A DNA stretch of 64,000 nucleotides from Methanimicrococcus blatticola (GTDB taxonomy: Archaea; Halobacteriota; Methanosarcinia; Methanosarcinales; Methanosarcinaceae): assembly GCF_004363215.1 (NCBI RefSeq), contig NZ_SNYS01000006.1, positions 89,255 to 153,254 of the forward strand, in the 5' to 3' direction. A model generated the notes under the pieces. That model ran no database searches. It was not told the DNA's origin and was given only the letters and a program-made list of their open reading frames with translations. Positions within the stretch are counted from its first letter, which is position 1; each line of letters starts with the position of its first letter. This document shows positions 45,644 through 54,570 of this stretch, piece after piece. A program made the position numbers and the translations under genes.

Positions 45644-46594
45644 TTAAATTAATTTACCGATCGGTAAATTCTCTTCATTGACCAGTTCAATGCCCAATTC
45701 TTTGGCATTTTCTTCAAGCATGATGTCTACCATTGCCGCTGAAGACGCAACGTATTTTGCGTTCTCGATCGGGCCGTAAAGCAGGAAGTTTGCGCCGAGT
45801 GCCTGCGCGACTAAGTTCGTTCCGATGTCTGCCGGCAAATAATATTCTTTGGGATTTTCCTGCGTCTTTTTGAATTCGCGCATCCAGTCCCAGGCTGACG
45901 CCGTATTGTGGAAACCGCCGCCGACGGGGTATCCGAGATGCCCTTTAATCGCCGTAATGCCGCGCATAGACGCGCCCGCGCCCGAGCCGAGCGGAACGGC
46001 CGCAACATCAATCAACGGTTTCTCAATGCCGCACATTTTTGAAATTTCCAACAGACCGCCGGACAAACCGGTTCCGCCCTTTTCCAAAATTTCAATTTTG
46101 CCCAAAACCGTCGGGTTAATCGCATTGAACGCCAAAACAATTGACGCGTTAATTTTGCTTTCCGTTAACGCTTTAATTTCATTTTCTTCAATGCTTGCGT
46201 TGATCGAATTGTAAACGGCACGGTCGTGAACGCCGATTTCTGTTGCATAAAGAGCGGCTGCCGCGCGCACTTCACTGTCAGAAGAATCCATTAAAAAAGG
46301 CGTTTTATCGTCAATGTCAATGAACCAGTCAATGTAACTTTTAATCGCTTCAGGCGTTTCGCCGACAAGCTGATTTGCGCAGGAAACACCCGTTTTGTCA
46401 CAAATCTCAAGCTGATCGTTCCACAATTTCTCGGCGGCGGCTTTGTCAAAAATTCCTTTGTCCGCATCCGTTACAATTTTATGGCGGTTGTAAAACATCG
46501 TTCCGATAATCACCGTCGGAACTTCGCCGGGCTGACCGCCGAAACGAACGCCGCCGACTTCATAAATCTCCTGCTTTTTTTCAAATTTAAACAT
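45644..46594 (-). CDS. mtrH: Tetrahydromethanopterin S-methyltransferase subunit H
   Basis: A 316-residue TIM-barrel subunit that moves the methyl group from methyl-tetrahydro(sarcina)methanopterin to the corrinoid on MtrA. EVGGVRFGGQPGEVPTVIIGTMFYNRHKIV is the characteristic start, followed by PFLMDSSDSEVRAAA and LPADIGTNLVAQALGA. GGAGTTAAATT precedes the ATG. It is the last gene of the mtr operon. A perfect 20-bp palindrome (45651-45670) overlaps its last codons, and the structured repeat follows. Confidence 0.97.
   Translation of the reverse strand: MFKFEKKQEIYEVGGVRFGGQPGEVPTVIIGTMFYNRHKIVTDADKGIFDKAAAEKLWNDQLEICDKTGVSCANQLVGETPEAIKSYIDWFIDIDDKTPFLMDSSDSEVRAAAALYATEIGVHDRAVYNSINASIEENEIKALTESKINASIVLAFNAINPTVLGKIEILEKGGTGLSGGLLEISKMCGIEKPLIDVAAVPLGSGAGASMRGITAIKGHLGYPVGGGFHNTASAWDWMREFKKTQENPKEYYLPADIGTNLVAQALGANFLLYGPIENAKYVASSAAMVDIMLEENAKELGIELVNEENLPIGKLI
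45651..45670. terminator. Palindrome at the mtrH 3' end
   Basis: AATTTACCGA followed directly by TCGGTAAATT, a perfect 20-bp palindrome covering the last mtrH codons. AT-rich sequence follows on the minus strand. Confidence 0.5.
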
Positions 46595-46636
46595 AATTTA
46601 ACTCCGATTTTCCTGAAATTTTAAAATAAAAAATAA

Positions 46637-46867
46637 TTATGAAAAATAATTTATCAGTATAAAAAACAGCGAAGCCAGAATCAGCGCGGCAAGAACACCG
46701 TATAAAATGCCGACATCTCTGCCGATTTTTCGGCCCGTTCGCTGAGCAACTTCGGCGCGGACAAACTCTGCCTTTTCATCCAAACGATCTAATCGCTGTG
46801 TGATTTCTTCATATTCCAAAACCGTTTCATCTTCATTTTGGAATTCAATTTTTATTTCTTCCTGCAT
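46637..46867 (-). CDS. mtrG: Tetrahydromethanopterin S-methyltransferase subunit G
   Basis: A 76-residue small membrane subunit. A charged N-terminus (EEITQRLDRLDEKAEFVRAEVAQRTGRKIGRDVGILYG) is followed by one helix (AALILASLFFILINYF). It matches MtrG in length, sequence and operon place, between mtrF and mtrH. Confidence 0.94.
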   Translation of the reverse strand: MQEEIKIEFQNEDETVLEYEEITQRLDRLDEKAEFVRAEVAQRTGRKIGRDVGILYGVLAALILASLFFILINYFS

Positions 46868-46889
46868 CTGAAATCCTCAACCTCTTTTT

Positions 46890-47093
46890 TTAAATCGCTC
46901 CGATTAAATGCCAAATAATCAGCGGAATCACCAAAACAAAAACAACCGCTGTTAAAAATCCGGCAATAAATCCGATGCGCCGTGTTGTTATAATTCCCGA
47001 ATCTAATTTTTGAGCGCGTGAAATCAATTGAGAACGGTAACTGATACTGCTGACCAGTTCATCCAAATTATTCCGGATTTCTTGTTTTCTCAT
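46890..47093 (-). CDS. mtrF: Tetrahydromethanopterin S-methyltransferase subunit F
   Basis: A 67-residue subunit with one C-terminal helix (IGFIAGFLTAVVFVLVIPLIIW) after RAQKLDSGIITTRR. The ATG at 47093 is preferred because GGTGA lies just upstream and gives the normal MtrF length. It overlaps the mtrA end in neither frame. It resembles the C-terminal part of MtrA, as known for this family. Confidence 0.92.
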   Translation of the reverse strand: MRKQEIRNNLDELVSSISYRSQLISRAQKLDSGIITTRRIGFIAGFLTAVVFVLVIPLIIWHLIGAI

Positions 47094-47112
47094 TTTCACC
47101 GCTCCCTCATTA

Positions 47113-47892
47113 TTATGCCAAAACCAAAATAATTCCGGCAACTGCCGCCAATAAAATCATCAATACAAATCCGATGACAAACCCTTCAATTTTTCCGGCT
47201 TGAAATCCGGCCTGGAATTTGTGATAATCGCCGATGCCGGCAATTTTCTGATCCAAAGATTTGAGACGCGTAATCATCGTCAAAGATGAAATTTCTTCAA
47301 CGGACGCGCCGCCCGAAACCGTGCCGCTCTGTTCATAGTCGTCTTCATCCGACTCTTCGCCATCGGTTCCATTCGTCTTTTCCTTAACGTCTTGAATCAA
47401 CGGTGCTGCCGGAAACGCGCCCGGATCATTTGCAATGCATTCCTTAATCTTCTCGGAAATCTCACCGATGTCCTCAACATTAATCATGTCAATGCATTCA
47501 ATCTGTTCCATAAAGCGTTTCACAGCTTCTTCCGATAAGTTTTCAATATACGGGATCGCGCCTTTTGCGCCGACAATTCTGTTCTTGGAAATGCCGTTTT
47601 GATGAAGCATTAAAATCGCTTCGCCGGTAATGTGTCCTTTTACTTCGGCACCGCAAACGATCAAGTAGCGGATGTTCGGGTTTGAAATGATGTGTGAAAC
47701 CAATTTTTCAATGCCCAAATTTTCGGTTTTGCAGGAGCCGGAAATTGCTGCGCCCGCCGCGGCCAACGCCTCATCGTCCAAATGCGAGCCGCATGTTACG
47801 ACCGCAACGCACGACTCAGTGCTGCCTGTCCGGTATTCGCCTTTGAGCATCGGCCAGCCTGCTGCCGCCTGTGACTTTTCGCTGTCTGCCAT
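47113..47892 (-). CDS. mtrA: Tetrahydromethanopterin S-methyltransferase subunit A (corrinoid protein)
   Basis: A 259-residue corrinoid-binding subunit that carries the methyl group between MtrH and coenzyme M and drives Na+ export by conformational change. WPMLKGEYRTGSTESCVAVVTCGSHL, ISNPNIRYLIVCGAEVKGHITGEA and a C-terminal membrane anchor (GFVIGFVLMILLAAVAGIILVL) match MtrA. A Glu/Asp-rich linker (about 177-190) joins the domains. GGAGGGG precedes the ATG, which lies 1 bp after the mtrB stop. Confidence 0.96.
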   Translation of the reverse strand: MADSEKSQAAAGWPMLKGEYRTGSTESCVAVVTCGSHLDDEALAAAGAAISGSCKTENLGIEKLVSHIISNPNIRYLIVCGAEVKGHITGEAILMLHQNGISKNRIVGAKGAIPYIENLSEEAVKRFMEQIECIDMINVEDIGEISEKIKECIANDPGAFPAAPLIQDVKEKTNGTDGEESDEDDYEQSGTVSGGASVEEISSLTMITRLKSLDQKIAGIGDYHKFQAGFQAGKIEGFVIGFVLMILLAAVAGIILVLA

Positions 47893-47893
47893 C

Positions 47894-48208
47894 TCAGACC
47901 CCTCCGTATAAAACGCTTAAAAGAAGCAAAAAAACACCGGAGAGAATAAGTCCGGCAATCAATCCGTAAAAGAAATTCGTCACGACCCCGGCACCGATTG
48001 CCGCATTTTCGCGGCCGCGCCAGGAATTGTGAAGCGGTTTGTCAGAAGACAGCGAGTCCATCAAACCGTCAATGACATGTTCCGTTTCGTCCAATTTTTT
48101 AATCAACGAAATCATGGAGCGGTTTGGAGCAATATTTTTTTCTTTAGAAATTACCGATGTCAACGGATCCATTACCAATTCCGTTTCAGGTGCAATTCGT
48201 ATTTTCAA
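47894..48208 (-). CDS. mtrB: Tetrahydromethanopterin S-methyltransferase subunit B
   Basis: A 104-residue subunit with one C-terminal helix (NFFYGLIAGLILSGVFLLLLSVLYGG) after a soluble domain starting KIRIAPETELVMDPLTSVI. A TTG at 48208 is the start: GGAGGAT lies 5-6 nt upstream, the length fits the family, and TTGA overlaps the mtrC stop. An upstream start would add 24 unrelated residues. Confidence 0.93.
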   Translation of the reverse strand: MKIRIAPETELVMDPLTSVISKEKNIAPNRSMISLIKKLDETEHVIDGLMDSLSSDKPLHNSWRGRENAAIGAGVVTNFFYGLIAGLILSGVFLLLLSVLYGGV

Positions 48209-49044
48209 TTCAAATCCTCCTCGCTGGGGAGTAAGCCCGTTTCCGTAATTTGCCAGGCATCTCTTTTTACATAAGTCCAAAATTTATAGAATGAAATAAG
48301 TATAAAAGCAATTGACATAAAGATTGTGATTCCTGCTCCGATTAAATACGCAAGCGTTGCACCTGATCCGTATCCCATGAAGAATGCGGCAATGCCGAGA
48401 ATCAGCAACAAAAGCAAAGCGTCTAAAACCGTCAGCATTTTTGTCCGGTCCTGCGCTTCGTCGGGCCCGAGATTTGCGTTGTAAGCATGGAAAACGGCAA
48501 CGGCAATGCCGATAAATCCGAGCGCGGAAATTCCTGTTAAAATGTAACTTGAAAAAACAATTGTGCTCTCAAGCGTTCCTGCGATGACGATAAAAGAGGC
48601 AATCATTGCAAGCGTACAACCGGCTGTGATTTCCGCGATTCTTTTTTCCATTGACGGAATGTTCATGCCGAGAATTTTATTGATGAGTTTTCCGCTAATC
48701 CATCCGATAACTAAAGCCAAAACAACGCCGATCATCGGGCTCCAAAACGCATTTACGGATACGGCAAAAATTGAAATGATGCAGGCAAGACCGATGCCGA
48801 ACATCCCGACCGACGGAACGCCTGTTCCAAGGCCATATTTTGAAATTTTTCGAACCGCATCCGCCGCCCAAATAATTGCAAAAACCATTCCGACACCGGC
48901 TGTGAAAGAAACGATTGGTCCTCCCAAAACAGCGGCATAAATTGTCAGAAGACTGATCAACAAGCCTTCCAATGCCGGTTTTTCAAGCAAGAAGAATTTA
49001 TCTTCTTTTGTTTTTTGTTCGCTTCTGCTTCCGGTAGGATTCAT
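48205..49044 (-). CDS. mtrC: Tetrahydromethanopterin S-methyltransferase subunit C
   Basis: A 279-residue polytopic subunit with about seven to eight helices, part of the MtrCDE membrane sector that carries Na+. GGAGGCGCATT before the ATG at 49044 sets the start, and ATGA overlaps the mtrD stop. Family features include WSPMIGVVLALVIGWISGKLINKILGMNIPSME, and it has normal length. Confidence 0.95.
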   Translation of the reverse strand: MNPTGSRSEQKTKEDKFFLLEKPALEGLLISLLTIYAAVLGGPIVSFTAGVGMVFAIIWAADAVRKISKYGLGTGVPSVGMFGIGLACIISIFAVSVNAFWSPMIGVVLALVIGWISGKLINKILGMNIPSMEKRIAEITAGCTLAMIASFIVIAGTLESTIVFSSYILTGISALGFIGIAVAVFHAYNANLGPDEAQDRTKMLTVLDALLLLLILGIAAFFMGYGSGATLAYLIGAGITIFMSIAFILISFYKFWTYVKRDAWQITETGLLPSEEDLN

Positions 49045-49775
49045 AATGCGCCTCCTTGCTGAATTACAATAAAGAGAGACATAATGCCGCAAATGAATGT
49101 CATAACGGCTGAAACGATAATCGCTTTGGGCAATTTTTTGAATTTCGGGTCATAATATCCTTCAATCGTTCCGCCGATATTGTATGACGCGATGACGGCA
49201 TTGATAAAATATATTGAAATTGATAAAAGAATTGAAATTGTTAAGGCGGCGGGCGTTGAAAATACAAAATCTGTTTGTGAATGTAACACGGTATAAATTA
49301 CTGAGTAAATCAATGAGCCGCCGATTCCGCCGATAATGCCGCCGACGATGCCGCTTAAAAATGCCGCGGTCGGAATGCCGTGTCCTTCCGTTCCTTTGGA
49401 CACATAAATATCCTGGCGGTCTTTTGTCATCGGATCGCGAACCGCTTTTCCGGAGGCGAGCGGAATGCCGATGCCGTAAATGTAGCCGATGTTTGAAATC
49501 AGCATAACGATTGAAATCATAATGGCGGACCCGATGCCGCCGAGTATAATGCTGAGCAGCACATCGCCTGAGAGGAGGTGTACAGAGACGGCAACCAACA
49601 AGCCGGTCAGCCCTGCACCTGCTGCCAGTTGCGTTGTTCCGGTGCCGACGCCTGTTGCCTGTGCCATTGCCGCGGGCGCGCCGCCGACGGGAATCAAGTG
49701 AACGCTGATTGTAATCAAAACGCCGCCGAGCGTGATTAAAAGAGACGCAATTAAGAAAAGAATTATGTTCATCAT
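49041..49775 (-). CDS. mtrD: Tetrahydromethanopterin S-methyltransferase subunit D
   Basis: A 244-residue polytopic subunit. VHLIPVGGAPAAMAQATGVGTGTTQLAAGAGLTGL and GKAVRDPMTKDRQDIYVSKGTEGHGIPTAAFLSGIVGG are typical of MtrD. It has about six helices and overlaps mtrE and mtrC by 4 bp. Confidence 0.96.
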   Translation of the reverse strand: MMNIILFLIASLLITLGGVLITISVHLIPVGGAPAAMAQATGVGTGTTQLAAGAGLTGLLVAVSVHLLSGDVLLSIILGGIGSAIMISIVMLISNIGYIYGIGIPLASGKAVRDPMTKDRQDIYVSKGTEGHGIPTAAFLSGIVGGIIGGIGGSLIYSVIYTVLHSQTDFVFSTPAALTISILLSISIYFINAVIASYNIGGTIEGYYDPKFKKLPKAIIVSAVMTFICGIMSLFIVIQQGGAL

Positions 49776-50686
49776 TCTACAATCTCCGTCTTTTCTTCTT
49801 CTCTGTAAGGGCCGAAATTGCGGCGGGCGGACTTTTCTAAAAAGCGGTTAATTAATATTGTTGCGAGAATAAACAAAACGCCTGCGATTAAACCAATCCA
49901 TCCGACAGCATTTCCCCATTCGGGGTTGAATAAAACCGTTATCCAAGATGTCATGAATAAAACGGCGGCAAAAGCGATTCCCGTTGTCGGGCCGCCGAAT
50001 TTGGATGAAAACCACGAGTTGTCAACGCCGGATCTGATTCCCGACTCCGCTTTTCTGACAATATTTCCGGAATACGCGGCGTTTATGCCCGATCCGAATT
50101 CTAAATTCTGGTATAAACGCTCGGCGCCGTATTGTATATCGCCGACGGAAGAGCCGATGGATCCGACCGTAATGCCGAGAATTAGAGCCAAAAGAGGAAT
50201 CGGAATCCAAATTTCCAGGTAAGATGTCATTAAGTAACAAATAATCAAAATGCACGCCGTTGTCATAAAAGCGTAAGCGGCAATCACCGGGAGATTGGTT
50301 TTGAAGACATCTAAGTAAATCGGTTGTTTAAAACGGCTTTGACTTGAGATTCTTCCAAAAAATGAGGTTGTTGCTAAAATCATATGAATCATCATCGCCG
50401 CAACTGAGCCGATGACAATGACAGTTATAATTGATAAATCGTAAAAAGATTCGAGAGAAACAGCGATTACAGCGCCGATGACCGCGGCAAGACCGTTTGA
50501 AAGCGGTTCGCCGGAGATTGCTTTGTTAAAAAGGCGGTGCGGATATTTCATTTGAGGAGCCAGTTGAACTTGAGAATTCGGGTTGCTTTGAGAACCGACA
50601 ACGGATTCCAAATCTTCGGTATAGCCTGCAATTGCAGCAACAGCACCGACCAGTGCCAGCACGCCCATTCCAATCAGCGGGTCCAT
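49772..50686 (-). CDS. mtrE: Tetrahydromethanopterin S-methyltransferase subunit E
   Basis: A 304-residue polytopic subunit, first gene of the operon. GYTEDLESVVGSQSNPNSQVQLAPQMKYPHRLFNKAISGEP and GSIGSSVGDIQYGAERLYQNLEFGSGINAA are MtrE hallmarks and hold conserved acidic residues thought to bind Na+. GGAGGAG precedes the ATG. A TATA-like box on the minus strand near 50758-50775 would give a leader of about 50 nt. Confidence 0.96.
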   Translation of the reverse strand: MDPLIGMGVLALVGAVAAIAGYTEDLESVVGSQSNPNSQVQLAPQMKYPHRLFNKAISGEPLSNGLAAVIGAVIAVSLESFYDLSIITVIVIGSVAAMMIHMILATTSFFGRISSQSRFKQPIYLDVFKTNLPVIAAYAFMTTACILIICYLMTSYLEIWIPIPLLALILGITVGSIGSSVGDIQYGAERLYQNLEFGSGINAAYSGNIVRKAESGIRSGVDNSWFSSKFGGPTTGIAFAAVLFMTSWITVLFNPEWGNAVGWIGLIAGVLFILATILINRFLEKSARRNFGPYREEEKTEIVE

Positions 50687-50874
50687 TCTCTCCTCCTCCG
50701 TTTATAAACATCTGTCGTTTTGAATCGTTTTGTTTTTGTTTTCGCAGGTCTAATTCAAACTTATATTTAATATAATCGCTGAATTATTTCCGCGGCGGTT
50801 TGCCCTCTGTGTATTTTGCTTGCGTTTTTGTGCTGACACGCAATTTAATATATTCCGTCTCCGTTTAGTTCTCC

Positions 50875-51702
50875 ATGAAATTTGGTGTTTCTTCATTTGC
50901 GGGTCCGCTTTCCGAATTGGATGGTTTGGCGGATTCCGTTGAACTTTACATTCCTAAAATGAATCTCTACAAAGGCAGAGAGCTTCAAAAGGATCGCTTA
51001 GATGCTTTTTTCGATTCATTTTTCTCCTACGATTTTTACTGCTCGGCGCACGCGCCTTATTTCCCGGACCCCGAAGGGGAACATCCGCGGGAACTTTCAA
51101 TTGATACGGCAAGAATGGATGATTCGGATTTTCAATTGATGTTTGAATCAATGGATATTGCCGCTCACGCCGGGGCTGACGTTTTGGTTGTTCATCCCGG
51201 CCGAATCACGGAAGGCGGCGCTCAAAAATCGTTCGGCCGAATGGTCCAAAATTTAAAAAGATTGGCGGACTACGCCGAAGAGATCGACATTATGATCGGT
51301 TTGGAAAACAAAGAATATACAGATCCGCTGAACTTGTGCTGCCGCGCGGAAGAGCTGGCAAAAGCAGTCGATTTGGTGGATTCTGATTATCTCGGCGCGA
51401 CGCTGGACATCGGTCACGCGAACCTGACCTGCGGCGGCGATCCGCAAAAGCTGGCGGAATTCGTTAAAACGATTTCACCGCTTGTGGTTCACGTTCATAT
51501 TCATGACAACCACGGCGTTGACAATGGCCGCTACGGCGGAGACGAACATTATGCGCCGGGTCAGGGAACCATTGATTATTCCGCTCTTCGCGGTCTCGGA
51601 AATTATGACGAAACTTTCAATTTCGAAGTGTTTTCCGTTGAAGAATTCCGAACCGGAAAAGAGTTTTTCAAAAATAAGCTTTCGGAATTCTGGAATCTTT
51701 AA
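50875..51702 (+). CDS. Sugar phosphate isomerase/epimerase-like TIM-barrel protein
   Basis: A 275-residue AP-endonuclease-2/xylose-isomerase-like barrel. SAHAPYFPD, DVLVVHPGRI, MIGLENKEYTD, GATLDIGHANLTCGGD and VVHVHIHDNHGVDNGRYGGDEH carry the His/Glu/Asp metal ligands of this fold. Close methanogen relatives have no assigned substrate. The TATA-like TTTAATATA (50842-50850) is 25 bp before the ATG and there is no ribosome-binding site, so the message is probably leaderless. It is divergent from mtrE. Confidence 0.85.
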   Translation: MKFGVSSFAGPLSELDGLADSVELYIPKMNLYKGRELQKDRLDAFFDSFFSYDFYCSAHAPYFPDPEGEHPRELSIDTARMDDSDFQLMFESMDIAAHAGADVLVVHPGRITEGGAQKSFGRMVQNLKRLADYAEEIDIMIGLENKEYTDPLNLCCRAEELAKAVDLVDSDYLGATLDIGHANLTCGGDPQKLAEFVKTISPLVVHVHIHDNHGVDNGRYGGDEHYAPGQGTIDYSALRGLGNYDETFNFEVFSVEEFRTGKEFFKNKLSEFWNL

Positions 51703-51711
51703 TTGATTCTG

Positions 51712-51736
51712 TTTGTGCAACAGCCTGTTGCACAAA
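51712..51736 (+). terminator. Hairpin after the TIM-barrel gene
   Basis: TTTGTGCAACAG (51712-51723) and CTGTTGCACAAA (51725-51736) form a perfect inverted repeat. On the plus strand an A-run follows, so a Rho-independent-like U-tract is missing. It may instead be an operator ahead of srp19. Confidence 0.45.
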
Positions 51737-51800
51737 TAAAAAAAGTCTTAATACAAAGAAGCAATTTTATGATTATCATTAAGGTAAGGATTTGAAAAAC

Positions 51801-52091
51801 ATGATGAAAGATGAAGGCAGGCTTGTGATTTGGCCGGCTTATTTGGATAAGGAAAGAACCCGCGCCGAAGGCCGCGTTATTTCAAAGAAAAGCGCCGTCT
51901 CCAAGCCGGAATTTGATGAAATCGTCAAAGCCGCTCAGAATTTGGGACTTTCTCCGCTTCCGGAAACCGATAAATCTTATCCCCGCTCCTGGTGGGAAAA
52001 AAGCGGCCGCGTTATGATTAATAACGACGAACCCAAAAATGATTCCGTCCGCAAAATCGCGGCCGAAATTAAAAAAATCAGAGGCAATTAA
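51801..52091 (+). CDS. srp19: Signal recognition particle 19 kDa protein
   Basis: A 96-residue RNA-binding protein that folds 7S RNA so SRP54 can bind. RLVIWPAYLDKERTRAEGRVISKKSAVSKPEFDEIVKAA and YPRSWWEKSGRVMI are the family motifs. AAGGTAAGGA upstream favours ATG at 51801 or 51804. A TTG at 51792 is too close to the site. The TAA stop is in the loop of a hairpin AGAGGC/GCCTCT (52080-52097), followed by a T-run. Confidence 0.96.
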   Translation: MMKDEGRLVIWPAYLDKERTRAEGRVISKKSAVSKPEFDEIVKAAQNLGLSPLPETDKSYPRSWWEKSGRVMINNDEPKNDSVRKIAAEIKKIRGN

Positions 52092-52119
52092 GCCTCTTAA
52101 ACTTTATTTCTTTTTTTAC
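52080..52119 (+). terminator. srp19 terminator with stop codon in the loop
   Basis: AGAGGC (52080-52085) pairs with GCCTCT (52092-52097) around AATTAA, then a T-rich run. Confidence 0.75.
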
Positions 52120-52628
52120 AATTCGTTCATTTTTAATTCGTAAACCGGAATACCTTCTTTTGTCGGCGGTGTCAGCCAATCAATAATTTTTAAAAGCGCG
52201 TCCGGCGTTTCCGCTTCAATTTCTAAATAAACGGAGCCGAGCGGCTCAACATCTGCCGGGAAGCTGAGGTGCTTCATCAATGCCGCCTGTTTATTGAGCG
52301 CAACAAGAGTTTGGCAGCCGCTTTCATCCGTTCCATTTTTGAAAGCGGTATTGGCGGTATCAATGATTTCTTCTTTTCGAATCAAATAATGAATTCCCGA
52401 AAGAAGTTCCAAATTTCCGTTGATGCAGGCGGTTTGTTTTATATTTTCGCCGTCACAATCGATTTTATCGAGAGCGGGAATTGTGCCGGAAATAAAATCC
52501 GGGCGGATTTCTTCGCTTTTCGGGCGGCCGAAGTTTGCCATATTGGAGACAGCCGCACCGACTTTTTCAGGGTCTTCCGTTCTGTAAACGGGTGCAAAAA
52601 AGGTTACTTTCGCGTTGAGCATGTTCAT
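52116..52628 (-). CDS. UPF0201 family protein
   Basis: A 170-residue protein of the archaeal UPF0201 family, seen in the opening AKVTFFAPVYRTEDPEKVGAAVSNM and in LLSGIHYLIRKEEIIDTA and FPADVEPLGSVYLEIEAE. The family has a ribosomal-protein-L5-like fold and often sits beside the UPF0200 NTPase, as it does here 5 bp downstream. The function is unknown, and RNA binding is suggested. Confidence 0.85.
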   Translation of the reverse strand: MNMLNAKVTFFAPVYRTEDPEKVGAAVSNMANFGRPKSEEIRPDFISGTIPALDKIDCDGENIKQTACINGNLELLSGIHYLIRKEEIIDTANTAFKNGTDESGCQTLVALNKQAALMKHLSFPADVEPLGSVYLEIEAETPDALLKIIDWLTPPTKEGIPVYELKMNEL

Positions 52629-52633
52629 CCCGA

Positions 52634-53203
52634 TTATTTTCCTTCTTCGGCAATCATTTCTTCAAAGAGATTGCGGATGTTGGCGCGGTAAGCGTCTAAC
52701 GTGGATGTGTTTTCAATGATTCTGTCTGACGCTGCAATCGCTTCGCCCATGCCCCATCCGATTTCACGCGTGTCGCGTTCTTTGAGCTGTTCAATGTTGT
52801 CCATGTCGTCTTCTCTTTTGCGTGACATGATTCTGTCAAAACGCTCTTCAATCGGGGAGTCAATCGCAATTGAAACGAGCATGAATCCGTCTCCGAGATG
52901 CTCTTTGAAATAATCGACTTCCGCGATTCCGCGAACGCCGTCAATGACGAAAACCTTTGACGGATTTTCTTTCATTTTTTCTTCAATCATGACCATGCAT
53001 CTTTTGGCAATGGCGTCCATGCCTTCTTTCTCGCGCAATTCATTCGCGATTTTACCGCCGTCGGCCGGGTCTGCGCCGCGCAGTTCGACTTCTTTTCGGA
53101 TCACATCACCCATTGTGACAACGGGAATGCCCATTTCTCTCGCAACATTGGACGCTTCGGATTTTCCGGATGCGGGCATGCCGACAAAAGCAATAATTCT
53201 CAA
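52634..53203 (-). CDS. UPF0200 family nucleotide kinase-like protein
   Basis: A 189-residue P-loop protein. RIIAFVGMPASGKSEASNVA (Walker A at about 7-15), GDVIRKEVELRG and VIDGVRGIAEVDYF place it in the archaeal UPF0200/dephospho-CoA-kinase-like family. The TTG at 53203 is chosen because AGGAG is 10 nt upstream and it gives family length. An ATG at 53251 adds 16 residues without a site. It is cotranscribed with the UPF0201 gene. Confidence 0.88.
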   Translation of the reverse strand: MRIIAFVGMPASGKSEASNVAREMGIPVVTMGDVIRKEVELRGADPADGGKIANELREKEGMDAIAKRCMVMIEEKMKENPSKVFVIDGVRGIAEVDYFKEHLGDGFMLVSIAIDSPIEERFDRIMSRKREDDMDNIEQLKERDTREIGWGMGEAIAASDRIIENTSTLDAYRANIRNLFEEMIAEEGK

Positions 53204-53441
53204 TTTATTTTCTCCTGAAATAGTTCTAATTTTGAAAAAATATGCCTTCATTCATTTTAAAGCATCCCCTTTCATCGTGAAATAAAACAATTTAAAACCC
53301 GTGATACGATTTTGTTTTACTTTTTGAAAAGCCGGGCAACTCGCGCGCGGCGGCGTTGCATTGCCGGCGGTGAAACGCGTCCTCACAGAAGTAATTGTAA
53401 AATAGAAGAAAATCTATTGATAACGTCGTTGAGGCTGTTTT

Positions 53442-54515
53442 ATGTTTTATGATTTTAACCCGAAAAAACCGGTTTTGTTTTTGGCGCCGATGGCTGACGT
53501 CACAAATCCGGCCTTCCGTTTTGTCGCACACGGGTGCGGCGCGGATTTCACGTACTCGGAGATGATTCACTCCGACGGCTTCAACCATGGTGATCCGTAT
53601 GCGAAAAATCGCGGCTTTTCAATTGACGGCGTTCCTTACGGTGTTCAAATTGTCGGCAGTGATTCCGAATTGATTGCAAAAGCGGCAGCCGGGCTTGAAA
53701 AAATGTTTTCTCCGGCAGCCAAAGTCATTGATATTAATATGGGCTGCCCGTCTCCGCCGATTACAAAAACCGGCTGCGGTGCCGCCTTAATGGCGCAGGA
53801 TTTCGGCGCGGAAAATCATCCGGCCTCCATCATTCGCCGCGTTTGTGAAATGATTGAAACCCCGGTCACCGCCAAAATCCGAATTTACAATGATGATGAA
53901 AAAACGCTTCGCTTGGCGAAATCTTTGGAAGATGCCGGCACGTCGGCGATTACCGTTCACGGAAGAACGCGCGGTCAAATGTATTCGGGAAACGCGAATT
54001 GGGAAATTATTGCGAAAATCAAAAAAGAGCTTTCGATTCCCGTCATTTTAAACGGCGATATTGTTGATGAAAAATCGCTTCAGACGGCGATGGATTTAAC
54101 GAATTGCGACGGTTATATGGTCGGCCGCGCCGCCATCGGAAATCCGTCTGTTTTCAGAAGGCTTAAATTTTATTTGGAAAACGGTGAGCCGGCAAACATG
54201 TCACAGACCGATGATTTCTCAAACCGGGTCGATGATTTCAATCGCTACTTTTTCTTTTTGCAAAAATATGATTTGCTTCCGCATGTCAATATTCGGGCGC
54301 ATGCGCAATGGTTTACGAAGGGTTTGCCGTATTCGCGGGAAATGCGATTGAAAATTAACGATCTTCATAAGGATGTTCGAATTCGGCATTTTTCCGACGA
54401 CGAGCTTGCCGAAGAAAGAAGCGCGCTGGCTTTTGAAATTTCAGGCATTTTTGCCGAATACAATGAGAAATGCGCGCTTGAATACGGGAAAATCGGCGAC
54501 AACGCTTCGTTTTGA
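53442..54515 (+). CDS. dus: tRNA-dihydrouridine synthase
   Basis: A 357-residue flavoenzyme reducing uridines in tRNA. FLAPMADVTNPAFR, DINMGCPSPPITKTGCGAALM (catalytic Cys in the TGCGAAL segment), TAKIRIYNDD, ITVHGRTRGQMYSG, VILNGDI and GYMVGRAAIGNPSVF are the Dus motifs. GAGGCT precedes the ATG. The upstream spacer has a GC-rich patch (GCGCGCGGCGGCG) at about 53342-53355 in otherwise AT-rich DNA. Confidence 0.95.
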   Translation: MFYDFNPKKPVLFLAPMADVTNPAFRFVAHGCGADFTYSEMIHSDGFNHGDPYAKNRGFSIDGVPYGVQIVGSDSELIAKAAAGLEKMFSPAAKVIDINMGCPSPPITKTGCGAALMAQDFGAENHPASIIRRVCEMIETPVTAKIRIYNDDEKTLRLAKSLEDAGTSAITVHGRTRGQMYSGNANWEIIAKIKKELSIPVILNGDIVDEKSLQTAMDLTNCDGYMVGRAAIGNPSVFRRLKFYLENGEPANMSQTDDFSNRVDDFNRYFFFLQKYDLLPHVNIRAHAQWFTKGLPYSREMRLKINDLHKDVRIRHFSDDELAEERSALAFEISGIFAEYNEKCALEYGKIGDNASF

Positions 54516-54570
54516 TAAACATTATTTTGACAAACATTAAAATGCAAGCTTTTCCATATTCGTAAATATC